This document shows, piece after piece, positions 7,506 through 15,959 of a stretch of 64,000 bases of DNA (positions within the stretch are counted from its first letter, which is position 1; each line of letters begins with the position of its first letter). Position numbers and translations under genes: made by a program. This DNA is from Paenactinomyces guangxiensis. GTDB lineage: Bacteria > Bacillota > Bacilli > Thermoactinomycetales > Thermoactinomycetaceae. The notes below the pieces were generated by a model. It searched no databases and was not told the origin of the DNA. It saw nothing but the letters and a program-made list of their open reading frames with translations. The DNA lies in assembly GCF_016055185.1 (NCBI RefSeq), contig NZ_JAECVR010000009.1:1-64000 (forward strand), written 5' to 3'.

Positions 7506-8234
7506 TTATGACCTCCCCGTTGAAAGTCTGCGCTCAAACCATCGCACGCCTAACGTCAACGGATAGGCAATGACAAAATACAAGATAAGTAACAGACCGA
7601 ATATTTCCGGGGTGTACTGATTCATATCTGTCCGTAAGGTTGTTGCGGCAAATGTCATATCAGAAATGGTAATCAGTGAAACTAAGGAAGTTCCTTTTAA
7701 CAGCTCGATCAGCTGGTTGCCAAAAGACGGCAGCATGATCCGAAAAGCTTGCGGCAGGATGACGCTGCGCATCCGCTGTCCCGGGGTCATGTTTAGAGCA
7801 ATCGCCGCTTCGGTCTGTCCCCTGGGGATCGACAAAATCGAGCTGCGGACAATTTCCGAACTATACGCCCCGTAGTTAAGCCCAAGAGCGAGAAGACCCG
7901 TTAAATCGGCCGGTAAAGAGATACCCAACTGTGGCAGGACAAAATAGAGCCAAAACAACTGAACCAATAATGACGTCCCGCGGAAAAATTCGACATAAAT
8001 ACCGGATAGAAATCGAACCACTTTAAATTTTGACAAACGCGCAAATCCTACTGCCAGAGCGATAACAAAAGCCAGTACAGCCGAATAGATCGTTAACTGG
8101 ACTGTAACTCCAAGCCCTTCCAGCAATCTTGGCAATATCTTTTCATAGACACCGATTGAAACCACATCCTTCCCTGTTTCCACCAGACACTTGTTGACAG
8201 CCAGACATGTGAACCACCATTCACCTTGAAACAA
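7506..8234 (-). CDS. ehuC: ectoine-type ABC transporter permease EhuC
   Basis: Second HisM/GlnP-type permease of the importer, up to 242 residues, with the same EAA loop (EAAIALNMTPGQRMRSVILPQA). The true start is uncertain: TTG 8234 opens the frame, but homology of this family begins near the SIGVYEKILPRLLEGL segment, so translation may begin at a GTG about 20-25 codons later. It lies between the binding protein, from which a hairpin separates it, and ehuD. Confidence 0.8.
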   Translation of the reverse strand: MFQGEWWFTCLAVNKCLVETGKDVVSIGVYEKILPRLLEGLGVTVQLTIYSAVLAFVIALAVGFARLSKFKVVRFLSGIYVEFFRGTSLLVQLFWLYFVLPQLGISLPADLTGLLALGLNYGAYSSEIVRSSILSIPRGQTEAAIALNMTPGQRMRSVILPQAFRIMLPSFGNQLIELLKGTSLVSLITISDMTFAATTLRTDMNQYTPEIFGLLLILYFVIAYPLTLGVRWFERRLSTGRS

Positions 8235-8267
8235 ATCAGAGGGACTGGAACCACCAATCCCTCTGAT
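8235..8267 (-). terminator. intercistronic hairpin between ehuB and ehuC
   Basis: ATCAGAGGGA and TCCCTCTGAT form a perfect ten-pair stem with a 13-base loop; a weak TTTG-type run follows on the minus strand. Such hairpins after a binding-protein gene usually stabilise its transcript or attenuate the permease genes, giving more binding protein than channel. Confidence 0.65.
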
Positions 8268-8295
8268 CGGGTATATGAATGGTTTGCATCACAAA

Positions 8296-9177
8296 CTATT
8301 GTTGTTTACATAATTCTTCGGCAGTTTTGTCTCCTGGTAAGTTTTCTTCGTTAAATCCGAATGGTTGAATAGCCTCTAATAGAGCGCCCGACTTTTTCAT
8401 TTTCGCAAGTTCTTGATTGAATGCATCACGAAACTTCTCATTATCTTTGCGGAAGGCTGCCGCCCCATATCCGCGTACACTTTTTCCGTCTATGACCGGC
8501 TCTTTAAAATCCTTCACTTCTTCGATATTTTTTGAACCGGTAGACTCGATCATCGCCCGCAGAGAAGGGCCTGTCATGGTAATCGTATCTACCCGGCCGG
8601 ACGCAAGCGCCGAGATTGCGGAAGGCTGGTCCGGAACAATCACAATCTGATTATCCTTCACACCCAGCTTCTTCAAATAGCCAACCTCAACCGCCCCCTT
8701 CATCACCCCGACTTTCACCTTCGGATTGGCGGCGATATCTTCATAACTGTGAAGATTTTTCGGGTTTCCTTTTTTGACGGCGATTGCTTCGCCGATCGTA
8801 TACTCCGGATTGGCAAACGCTACTTCTTTACAACGCTCCGGTGTAATATACATTCCGGCGGTAATAACATCGAAACGGCCCGATTTCAATCCCGGAATCA
8901 ATGAGCCAAATTCGACCAGGACCGGTTCAATTTTGTTAATTCCCATATTTTCGAAAACGGTTCTGGCAACCTCAACGGCCTCTCCCGTCACCTTTCCTGA
9001 TTCATCTTTATAAGCATACGGCTTCTCGTTAGCGAACCCGACTTTGACAACTCCTTCTTCCTTTGCACGCTTGAGGGTATCGTTCATACTTGAACCAAAA
9101 TCAAGCCCGCCACAGGCCGTCAATGACACACTGAGTAACAACACGAAGACCATTTTAAATAAGTTTTTTCCAGACAA
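8296..9177 (-). CDS. ehuB: ectoine/hydroxyectoine-binding lipoprotein EhuB
   Basis: Substrate-binding lipoprotein of the importer. A signal peptide with lipobox LTACGG near residues 20-25 anchors it outside the membrane. The mature part is a type II periplasmic-binding fold. Features I associate with EhuB are GEAVEVARTVFENMG, FGSLIPGLKSGRFDVITAGMY, ITPERCKEVAF, KGNPKNLHSYEDIA and DGKSVRGYGA. The start is a TTG (9177, or 9180) placed five to eight bases after AAGGGGG; the frame extends further upstream without an RBS. It is the first gene of ehuBCDA. Import of compatible solutes for osmoprotection or as nutrients is the likely role; other amino acid derivatives remain possible. Confidence 0.8.
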   Translation of the reverse strand: MSGKNLFKMVFVLLLSVSLTACGGLDFGSSMNDTLKRAKEEGVVKVGFANEKPYAYKDESGKVTGEAVEVARTVFENMGINKIEPVLVEFGSLIPGLKSGRFDVITAGMYITPERCKEVAFANPEYTIGEAIAVKKGNPKNLHSYEDIAANPKVKVGVMKGAVEVGYLKKLGVKDNQIVIVPDQPSAISALASGRVDTITMTGPSLRAMIESTGSKNIEEVKDFKEPVIDGKSVRGYGAAAFRKDNEKFRDAFNQELAKMKKSGALLEAIQPFGFNEENLPGDKTAEELCKQQ

Positions 9178-9398
9178 CAATCTGTCCCCCTTCAATCTGT
9201 TTCATTTTAATTTGCATGAGCACTCGGGTTTTTATTGTAACATACATCACTGTTTACTTTCCAATTAGCTAGATTCATCAAAAATTTCGCTTCAGGGTTA
9301 TAGTACAGGTAATTCCCGGAATATGAAACAGATTCTGCAGCAAAAATTTGGTAAGATTCTCTGTGATCAGTGAGAGAGCAGTACCAGAATATAATCCC

Positions 9399-9438
9399 TA
9401 AAAATAATCAGTCGCCGACCCATATGATGCCGGCGACT
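9399..9438 (-). terminator. terminator after hemZ
   Basis: On the minus strand AGTCGCCG and CGGCGACT form an eight-pair GC-rich stem with a 13-base loop, followed by GATTATTTTTA. It ends the hemZ transcript about 30 bp past its stop. Confidence 0.8.
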
Positions 9439-9466
9439 CCCAATCTTTATTTTTAGTTTTCCATTC

Positions 9467-10984
9467 CTAAATCTTACAAACTTCTGCCCCGTAAGCTTCA
9501 TCCAACACTTTCAGCTTTCCGGTGAGATGACGGCGGTACGTGTTGATATAAGCTTGCGGTTCTTTCGGGTTAGGCCAGCGTTTAATGCGGCCCGTCATCG
9601 GAGAGATAATCTTGCTGACCGCACCGCACCCGAGGCCGATAATCGTCTGCCGCTCTTCCATAATAATAATATTGTACAGGCTTTCTTCGCCCGGGAAAGC
9701 GTAACCTACGTTTTCCTGATTGCCCAGGATATTTTTCTGGCGATACAAATAATACGGGACATATCCCATTTTTTTGGCCCACTCCCGGGCAAGGCGAACC
9801 ATTTCTCCTGTCTCATCACGATCAGCAACAGTGTATTTCTGTTTGTTCTGTGTCATCACAGAGCCACGCTTAAAGGAAAGGGTGTGTACTGTCAGGGATT
9901 CAGGTCTCAGCTCCTCCATTACATCCAGTGATTGGCGGAAGGTATCAGGGCCCTCATTGGGCAAGCCGATAATAAGATCCATATTGATATTATTTAAACC
10001 CATCCGGCGGGCGAGCTTGTATTTTTCAAGTGTCTCTTTTACCGTGTGATGGCGGCCGATCAATTTTAATGTTTCTTCTTTGAAGCTTTGCGGGTTAATA
10101 CTGATCCGGTCCACCTTCCAGCGCTTCAACAAATCCAATTTTTCTTCGTCCAGCGTATCCGGGCGGCCGGCTTCTACGGTTAGTTCACGAACTCGACCGT
10201 AGGAAGGAATTGAGTTTTTCATTTTCTTGAACAAAGAATCCATCTGATTTGCAGTAATTGAGGTGGGTGTTCCCCCTCCAAAGTAAATTGTCGTGACCGG
10301 CAGATTGCGTTCTTTCAGCCATTCTCCCACTGCTTCAATCTCTTCATGCAAACCAGCCAAAAACCCCTCTACAGATCCCGTCCGCCCCTGGATCGCATAG
10401 GCGGGGAATGTACAATATGCACATTTGGTGGGACAGAACGGGATACCGATATATAAGCTTACTTCTTTATTCAGTTCATACAGGTCGGGAATCACTGTTG
10501 TCTGGCGATGTATGATTTCCTTGAGAAGCTCGATTTTCTCGGGGTGGAGCTGATAGTCGCGGATGAGAATCTGTTCTGCTTCTTCCATCGGCTTTCCGTC
10601 CAATAATAAAGTGTGCAACAGCTTTGTAGGGCGGACCCCCGTCAAAATCCCCCAGGGTTGCCGGATACCCGTAGATTCTTGCAAAACTTGAAGCAAAGCA
10701 TGGCTGACCGCTTGTTTTACCCGTTTGCGGTATTCTTTCCCCTGTTCATCCGATTTCACTGCCCGTTGATGCGAAGCATGCCATTGTTGCATCTTGTTTG
10801 GATCTGTCAGCGTAACAGAAACACCAATTGGGTTTCCTCCCTCAATGGTAAAGTGGAGACTGAAATCTCCTGTTCCCGACTCATCGGTCACTTTCACATC
10901 CTCAAAAAACAAAGCGGAAATAAGTTCTATATCGCGATAAAAAACGGGGTCAACCCCGGATACATATATGTTAATCATTATCAT
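9467..10984 (-). CDS. hemZ: oxygen-independent coproporphyrinogen dehydrogenase-like radical SAM protein HemZ
   Basis: Radical SAM protein of the HemN/HemZ group, assigned to anaerobic oxidation of coproporphyrinogen III in haem synthesis. About 505 residues. The iron-sulfur motif C-x3-C-x2-C is seen in FCPTKCAYCTFPAY near residue 180; the glycine-rich YFGGGTPTSI follows, and the roughly 170-residue N-terminal extension and overall length fit HemZ and not HemN. The start is uncertain: GGAGG lies only two bases before a GTG at 11005, 14 before a TTG at 10993 and 23 before the ATG given here. It stands alone with its own terminator. Members of this family are often misnamed, so the exact substrate is less sure than the fold. 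Confidence 0.85.
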   Translation of the reverse strand: MIMINIYVSGVDPVFYRDIELISALFFEDVKVTDESGTGDFSLHFTIEGGNPIGVSVTLTDPNKMQQWHASHQRAVKSDEQGKEYRKRVKQAVSHALLQVLQESTGIRQPWGILTGVRPTKLLHTLLLDGKPMEEAEQILIRDYQLHPEKIELLKEIIHRQTTVIPDLYELNKEVSLYIGIPFCPTKCAYCTFPAYAIQGRTGSVEGFLAGLHEEIEAVGEWLKERNLPVTTIYFGGGTPTSITANQMDSLFKKMKNSIPSYGRVRELTVEAGRPDTLDEEKLDLLKRWKVDRISINPQSFKEETLKLIGRHHTVKETLEKYKLARRMGLNNINMDLIIGLPNEGPDTFRQSLDVMEELRPESLTVHTLSFKRGSVMTQNKQKYTVADRDETGEMVRLAREWAKKMGYVPYYLYRQKNILGNQENVGYAFPGEESLYNIIIMEERQTIIGLGCGAVSKIISPMTGRIKRWPNPKEPQAYINTYRRHLTGKLKVLDEAYGAEVCKI

Positions 10985-11177
10985 CCGTGTCAACTTAAAA
11001 GACACTTCCTCCTTTACAACATTCCATCTCTACACAGTCTAGCCCATGCCCCTGCGGAAATCAACGAAATTTCAAAGGGCCGCCGACGGGCAAGGAAAAC
11101 CCGGTTGGCTTTTCATTGTTTTAATTGATTACCGCATATTGCGGAAACAACTCTAAAAAACTAAGATCACCATTCTT

Positions 11178-11207
11178 GTTATACTTTAAACCAGAAAGCG
11201 CTTTCTG
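11178..11207 (+). promoter_or_regulatory. extended -10 promoter with abutting cre-like CcpA operator
   Basis: TGTTATACT supplies a TGn extended -10 (hexamer TATACT at 11180-11185). Starting seven bases further on, CAGAAAGCGCTTTCTG at 11192-11207 is a perfect 16-bp palindrome with the AGCGCT core of catabolite-responsive elements. It would cover the transcription start, fitting glucose repression of a mannose operon. Confidence 0.6.
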
Positions 11208-11234
11208 CTTGAAAACCTAAGTGGTGATGTAAAC

Positions 11235-11706
11235 TTGTTAGATGAACGGAAAGTACGTCTCCTGCAATTTTTGTTAAAAACAAATCAAATCACATCTGTG
11301 AATGATTTAGCAAAAATCCATGATGTTTCAGAAAAAACCATTCGCAATGATTTAAATGAAATCGCCAGCTGGCTTAAACATGCATTTAAGCTGCAATTGG
11401 TACGCCGTCCGGGTGTGGAGCACGGGAATCGGCTTCGGCATTGCCATTCCCCACGGGAAATCGGCAGGTGTTTCTTATCCCCGGGTCGCATTTGGCCGCA
11501 AGTTGGAAGGAATCGATTGGAACAGTATGGACGATGAAAAAGCTAAATTGATCTTTATGATTGCCGTACCGGAAGAACAGGCCGGCAATGAACACTTAAA
11601 GATTTTACAGGCTCTTTCACGAAAGTTAATTGATGACTCTTTTCGGGCGCAACTCCTGGATGCAAAAACAAAAGATGAAGTGATCTCATTGATGAACACG
11701 ATGTAA
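11235..11706 (+). pseudogene. manR'-'manP deletion remnant (HTH of PTS regulator joined to EIIA domain)
   Basis: The first 60 codons, from TTG 11235, encode an HTH_11-type domain of a BglG/MtlR-class PTS-regulated activator (KVRLLQFLLKT, SEKTIRNDLNEIASWL). Around 11420 the reading frame shifts by +1 and continues as a fructose/mannose-type EIIA domain (TGIGFGIAIPHGKS with the phospho-accepting His, EGIDWNSMDDEKAKLIFMIA, HLKILQALSRKLIDD) to the stop at 11706. The PRD and EIIB-like parts of the regulator, and the EIIB and EIIC domains of the transporter, are missing. As in Bacillus subtilis the usual order is manR-manP-manA, with EIIA at the C-terminus of ManP, and intact manA follows here, the simplest reading is one deletion joining 5' manR to 3' manP. 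Alternatively the EIIA is the one from ManR itself. Confidence 0.75.
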
Positions 11707-11710
11707 TTCA

Positions 11711-11731
11711 AGGGGCTTCGGTCCCTTTTTT
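11711..11731 (+). terminator. terminator after the manR'-'manP remnant
   Basis: AGGG-CTTCGG-type loop-CCCT followed by TTTTTT: short stem closed by a CTTCGG loop. It would limit read-through into manA. Confidence 0.65.
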
Positions 11732-11868
11732 ACATATTGAGAATGCTGTCTTATCGTGAGAAAATGACCATAGAGGATGGCAGCCATGATACTGCACTGA
11801 AAATCCCTCAAATACACAAAAATAGATATGAATGAGACAAACAGCTTTCACTTTATAAGGAGCGACAC

Positions 11869-12828
11869 ATGATGTACCAAGAGCCGATTTTTCTGCAACC
11901 CGCCTTTAAAGAACGAATCTGGGGGGGCAATCAACTGCAAACCCGTTTCGGTTTTTCCATCCCGTCCCCACATACGGGTGAATGTTGGGGGATTTCGGCC
12001 CATCCCGAAGGACTCAGCCGGGTTAAAAACGGTCCTCTGCAGGGAAAAACACTGGACGAAGTATGGAAAAACCACCGGGAATTGTTTGCCAATCAACCGG
12101 GAGATGCATTCCCGCTGCTCATCAAAATTCTGGATGCGCAAAAAGACTTATCCGTCCAGGTTCATCCTGATGATAAAATGGCAATGAAATTAGAAGGTTA
12201 TCCGTTTGGAAAAACGGAATGCTGGTATATTATCGATTGTGACGAGGGAGCAGAAATTATTCTCGGACACCACGCTTCCAGCAAAGAGGAACTTAAGCAA
12301 ATGATCCGGGATGAACAATGGGATTTGCTTTTAAAAAAAGTTTCTGTCAAACCCGGTGATTTCTTCTATGTCACCAGTGGAACCATTCATGCCATTGGTA
12401 AAGGGATCATGATTTTGGAAACGCAACAAAGTTCGGACATCACCTATCGTGTCTATGATTATGACCGCACAGACGCGAATGGGAACAAACGCCCGTTACA
12501 TGTTGAAAAGTCAATCGCCGTTACCAACGTCCCTGATCTGGAATCAACCATTCACCCTGCCGTCACAAAGACAAAAGGCCTTGCCATTAAACAGTTCGTT
12601 TCCGAAAAATACTTCACCGTACAGGAATGGAGCATCAACGGTGAAACAGATGAATTAAAAAGAAATAGTGGTGATTTTCTTTTGTGCAGTGTAATCGACG
12701 GAGGCGGGAAAATGGTCACGAAAGATCGTTCTGTTTCATTTACCAAAGGTGATTTCTTTATTCTGCCGGCCACTATTCCCTCATTCCGGGTACAGGGAAA
12801 CTCCCGATGGATCGTATCTCATCCGTAG
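11869..12828 (+). CDS. manA: mannose-6-phosphate isomerase, class I
   Basis: Interconverts mannose 6-phosphate and fructose 6-phosphate. 319 residues, the typical length of the short Bacillus-type enzymes. A cupin metal site is visible: KILDAQKDLSVQVHPDD with QxH, KTECWYI with the Glu ligand and the downstream His in SGTIHAIGKG; the substrate Arg region QQSSDITYRVYDYDR follows. AAGGAG lies six bases before ATG 11869. It sits downstream of the mannose regulator/transporter remnant and has its own terminator. Loss of the transporter leaves it perhaps for cell-wall mannose precursors or internal metabolism. Confidence 0.93.
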   Translation: MMYQEPIFLQPAFKERIWGGNQLQTRFGFSIPSPHTGECWGISAHPEGLSRVKNGPLQGKTLDEVWKNHRELFANQPGDAFPLLIKILDAQKDLSVQVHPDDKMAMKLEGYPFGKTECWYIIDCDEGAEIILGHHASSKEELKQMIRDEQWDLLLKKVSVKPGDFFYVTSGTIHAIGKGIMILETQQSSDITYRVYDYDRTDANGNKRPLHVEKSIAVTNVPDLESTIHPAVTKTKGLAIKQFVSEKYFTVQEWSINGETDELKRNSGDFLLCSVIDGGGKMVTKDRSVSFTKGDFFILPATIPSFRVQGNSRWIVSHP

Positions 12829-12838
12829 TTCATCCGCC

Positions 12839-12882
12839 AAAGCTCTTTACCGGACTTTTATACACCGGCAAAGAGCTTTTTT
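12839..12882 (+). terminator. terminator after manA
   Basis: AAGCTCTTT-A-CCGG pairs with CCGG-C-AAAGAGCTT around a nine-base loop and is followed by TTTT. Strong intrinsic terminator. Confidence 0.88.
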
Positions 12883-12884
12883 CT

Positions 12885-12953
12885 GTGAAAGTGTGTATCT
12901 AAGGGGGGAAGGCAGATTTCTGCTTCCCCAGCATAATTAAAACTTTCATCCCA
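12885..12953. repeat. dispersed palindromic element, copy 1
   Basis: A 69-bp element with outer arms GAAAGT and ACTTTC and an inner stem GGGGAAG-GCAGA with TCTGC-TTCCCC. Its sequence aligns along its whole length with 49216-49291 and less well with the reverse complement of 58619-58700. It lies between the manA terminator and the next gene. Confidence 0.7.
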
Positions 12954-13127
12954 GTGTATCGGCAAGTCATGAAGTTTTTCTGTAAATCTGCCTCAAGAAG
13001 GTGGAGAAATGATTTTTATTTATTTCCATCAAATTTCCTGCAAACAAAAATTGTTCGTAAATTTTTTAATAAGCTGCTCAAATTGAACCAAAAATCATTT
13101 ATAATATTCTTGAAAGGAGGTACACAG

Positions 13128-14075
13128 ATGAAAAAAGCAATGGGTTTGACCTGCTCTTTTATTTTAACTTCTACCCTCTTGCTGCCTAACCTGGCAAATG
13201 CAAGCGCTCCGAAACAAATTCTTTTCAGTGGCGGCTCTTTACATAAGCCCGGCATCTACAAAATGAATGAAGATACAACGGCTGTAACACGGATTACGGA
13301 CGGGGTTTCTGTGGATGCATCACCTGATGGGAAAAAGCTGGCCTTCATTAAAAATGACAGCCTTTATATCTCCGACATCGATGGAAAACACCAGGTTCGT
13401 TTGACCAAAAGCCGGTTTCCCGTTTATGACTCCTCCCCCCGCTGGTCTCCGGACGGAAAGAAAATTGTTTTCAGCCGCAGCGATGGAAATATCTATAGCA
13501 TTGATAAGAACGGAAAAAATTTAACCAATCTTACCAATACGGATGAAACAGTCATCAACTCCGAACCTGATTGGTCTCCCGACGGTTCCAAAATTGTTTT
13601 TCACTCAAACCGGAACGGCAATAGCCATATTTTTGTCATGAACGCCGACGGTTCCAGTGTCAAACAACTGACTGGGAATAAGCAGTCATCAGAGTATAGT
13701 GCTCACTTTTCACCCGATGGCAGAAAAATTTTATACGGGAGATCCATCAAGGCTGACTCCGATATCTATATCATGAACGCTGACGGAAAAAATCCCCGGA
13801 ATTTAACCAAAGACATACAGGAAGCAGCGGCCAGCCCTCTCTGGTCCGATGATGGAAAGAAAATCGTTTTTACCCTCAATGAGCCTCGCATCACCGATCA
13901 CGGTTATTTGCTGATCATGAATGCTGACGGTTCCGGCAAAGCGACCATCAAATTGCCAATTAACTTTGTAAACCCCTATGATTGGAACCAATTGGAGACA
14001 ACACAATCGGCTTCCAAACAATCATCCGGAATCAAGGCGACGATTAACTATTTATCAGATTTTCTATTTGATTAA
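13128..14075 (+). CDS. secreted TolB-like beta-propeller (PD40 repeats) protein
   Basis: About 315 residues. The start at ATG 13128 is fixed by GAAAGGAGG eight bases upstream; the frame extends 58 codons further without an RBS. Residues 1-25 form a Sec signal peptide (MKKAMGLTCSFILTS, cleavage after ANA). At least five WD40-like PD40 repeats follow, each with the SPDGKKI[VLA]F signature and an IY/IF-x-MNADG element, predicting a six-bladed propeller like the C-terminal domain of TolB. In Gram-positive bacteria such stand-alone propellers are exported with unknown ligand. It has its own terminator, so it is probably a single-gene unit. Function unknown; protein or glycan binding is plausible. 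Confidence 0.8.
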   Translation: MKKAMGLTCSFILTSTLLLPNLANASAPKQILFSGGSLHKPGIYKMNEDTTAVTRITDGVSVDASPDGKKLAFIKNDSLYISDIDGKHQVRLTKSRFPVYDSSPRWSPDGKKIVFSRSDGNIYSIDKNGKNLTNLTNTDETVINSEPDWSPDGSKIVFHSNRNGNSHIFVMNADGSSVKQLTGNKQSSEYSAHFSPDGRKILYGRSIKADSDIYIMNADGKNPRNLTKDIQEAAASPLWSDDGKKIVFTLNEPRITDHGYLLIMNADGSGKATIKLPINFVNPYDWNQLETTQSASKQSSGIKATINYLSDFLFD

Positions 14076-14086
14076 AAAACGCCCAT

Positions 14087-14136
14087 CCCCCCTGATCCTT
14101 TCTCGTTTACAGGCATCAGGGGGTTTTTAGTTTTTA
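14087..14136 (+). terminator. terminator after the propeller gene
   Basis: CCCCCTGAT pairs with ATCAGGGGG, followed by TTTTTAGTTTTTATTT. The loop is long (18 bases). Confidence 0.85.
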
Positions 14137-14239
14137 TTTAAGAAAAACCGGCCTTCTCTTTGATAATTTTTGTTTATATTTTCCAAACGTTGTGATAATA
14201 TGAGATCAGGAATTATTTTACATTAAAGGGGTGTTTATA

Positions 14240-14602
14240 ATGGCCCAACCATTGATGAGGGTTCTTGGCGTCATATTTGTCTTGGCCGGCGTAATCGGTT
14301 ATTTTGTTCCCCTTGAAGGATTTCTTCATCTGACGGCAACGCACAACATCATTCATCTTATAACGGGAATTATTTTTTTAGCTGTCAGCAACAGTGAGCA
14401 CTACAGCATGTGGGTATCCAGAATTTTCGGTATTGTTTATCTCCTCGTAGCCATCCTGGGACTGTTTACAGATAATAATTTCGGATTAATGATGTCTACC
14501 CCGGCCACGGATATTATTCATTTCATCATTGGTGCACTGGCGGCTTATGCTGGATTTAAAAAGCCCGCTTCTTCTGCCGAGAAGCAGAACCAATCTGTTT
14601 AG
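14240..14602 (+). CDS. DUF4383 family four-helix membrane protein
   Basis: About 120 residues with four predicted membrane helices (VLGVIFVLAGVIGYF, IIHLITGIIFLAV, ISRIFGIVYLLVAILGLF-like and IIHFIIGALAAYAGF) and short loops; the paired HNIIHLITG and DIIHFIIGA motifs are characteristic of DUF4383. AAAGGGG lies seven bases before ATG 14240, which is preferred over the GTG three codons earlier. The tail is short, with KKPASSAEKQNQ. Members are common in Bacilli and actinobacteria but have no known role. Single gene with its own terminator. Confidence 0.75.
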   Translation: MAQPLMRVLGVIFVLAGVIGYFVPLEGFLHLTATHNIIHLITGIIFLAVSNSEHYSMWVSRIFGIVYLLVAILGLFTDNNFGLMMSTPATDIIHFIIGALAAYAGFKKPASSAEKQNQSV

Positions 14603-14615
14603 CCCTTCCTTTCTT

Positions 14616-14645
14616 CCAGCCAAAATGAGGCTGGCTTTTTCTTTG
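14616..14645 (+). terminator. terminator after the DUF4383 gene
   Basis: CCAGCC-AAAATGA-GGCTGG followed by CTTTTTCTTT. Confidence 0.85.
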
Positions 14646-14704
14646 TCTTTACACCCGATGCTGCTCTTTCTGTTCTTATGCAACATCGGGATCAGACAAA
14701 AAGT

Positions 14705-15817
14705 TTAGAGATGATTTATAATTACTTCCGCTCCATGAAAAGATGAATACGGCTTTCCAATTTTTAAAGCCTGTTCGCTCAGGCTGTGTAAAACATGTTT
14801 ATTTTGCACAAAAGTGGTTAACTCGCGAGGGATAAAGCTTGGTTGATCCTGTCTGATTGCTACTTGTTGTTCAAGTAAAAACCGGCTGTTTCTTTCCTCT
14901 TGTCCAGGAATCGGTTGACAGATTAAGATTGGCAACCCCGTCGCCAATGCTTCTGAACTAGTCAACCCTCCTGCTTTGGATACCACAATATCGGCAGCCT
15001 TCATAATGGCCGCCATATCTTCAATAAACCCGAACAAACAAACTCGCACATCCTGATTATACTTGCAGCGCAGGCGTTCATATAAAGGGCGGTTTTTCCC
15101 GGTAACCACAATGAGCTGGATATCTGGCATTTTTTCACGAAATATATTTATACATTCTTCTACAGGCCCCATCCCCATTCCACCACCCATAATCAGAACG
15201 GTAAAGCGGTCAGGATCTAAGTTCAATTTTATCCGCAACAGATGCTTGGATCGTCCGGAAACAGAAAAAGCAGGATCAATGGGAATCCCGGTGCAAAAAA
15301 TCTTGCCCTCAGGTATGTGGTATCTCCGGTTTATTTTTTCGATCAATGCTGAGTGGGCGACCAGATAAAAATCAACTTCCGGATGTACCCAAAATCCGTT
15401 GACATCAAAATCTGTAATCGCCACCCCTATACGAAATGGTCGGCGAGTTCTCTCTCTCACATAAGCTAAGGCACCAATACAAAAGGCATGTGTACAGACA
15501 ATCACTTGCGGATTGATTCGTTCAACGAAATCTTTTAGCTTGTGTCCGATCATTTTCCCGACAGGGGTGGAAAATAATTGACTGAAATAGCTCTCTTTTG
15601 CGTAAGCCATTCCCCATAGCGCCGGCGCATATTTCAATGTATTGAGATACACTTTGCGCAAGAAAACTGCCAGCTGCTTGCTTACATAGGGGAGTCCGCA
15701 GGCCACTTCTACATGAAGATCAGGATTTATCATATTTAGCCCTTTCTTCAGTGATAAGGCCGCACCAAAATGACCAATCCCGCCAACGTTTTCCGTTAAG
15801 ATTAATACTTTATCCAT
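14705..15817 (-). CDS. MGDG synthase/MurG-like glycosyltransferase (UgtP type)
   Basis: 370-residue GT28-family glycosyltransferase. The N-terminal domain carries the glycine-rich acceptor loop ENVGGIGHFGAA, and the C-terminal domain the nucleotide-sugar site VLIMGGGMGMG and the VSKAGGLTSSEALATGLPILICQPIPGQE block that contacts UDP-sugar. This arrangement fits enzymes that glucosylate or galactosylate diacylglycerol, or related lipid acceptors, at the cytoplasmic membrane face. It is monocistronic on the minus strand. The acceptor is not determinable; a polyprenol-linked or other lipid acceptor is equally possible. Confidence 0.75.
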   Translation of the reverse strand: MDKVLILTENVGGIGHFGAALSLKKGLNMINPDLHVEVACGLPYVSKQLAVFLRKVYLNTLKYAPALWGMAYAKESYFSQLFSTPVGKMIGHKLKDFVERINPQVIVCTHAFCIGALAYVRERTRRPFRIGVAITDFDVNGFWVHPEVDFYLVAHSALIEKINRRYHIPEGKIFCTGIPIDPAFSVSGRSKHLLRIKLNLDPDRFTVLIMGGGMGMGPVEECINIFREKMPDIQLIVVTGKNRPLYERLRCKYNQDVRVCLFGFIEDMAAIMKAADIVVSKAGGLTSSEALATGLPILICQPIPGQEERNSRFLLEQQVAIRQDQPSFIPRELTTFVQNKHVLHSLSEQALKIGKPYSSFHGAEVIINHL

Positions 15818-15959
15818 ATTACGATTCCACCAAGTATCGTTTTAACATTGCCCTCCTTTTTGAAGAGGAGGGCATTCTGCATTTTGCTTTTAGCATCCCC
15901 ATAAGAAGAAGATAAAAGCAAACTTTCTTCCTTTATTTAAGGTAAAAAGCAGGTTTTAC

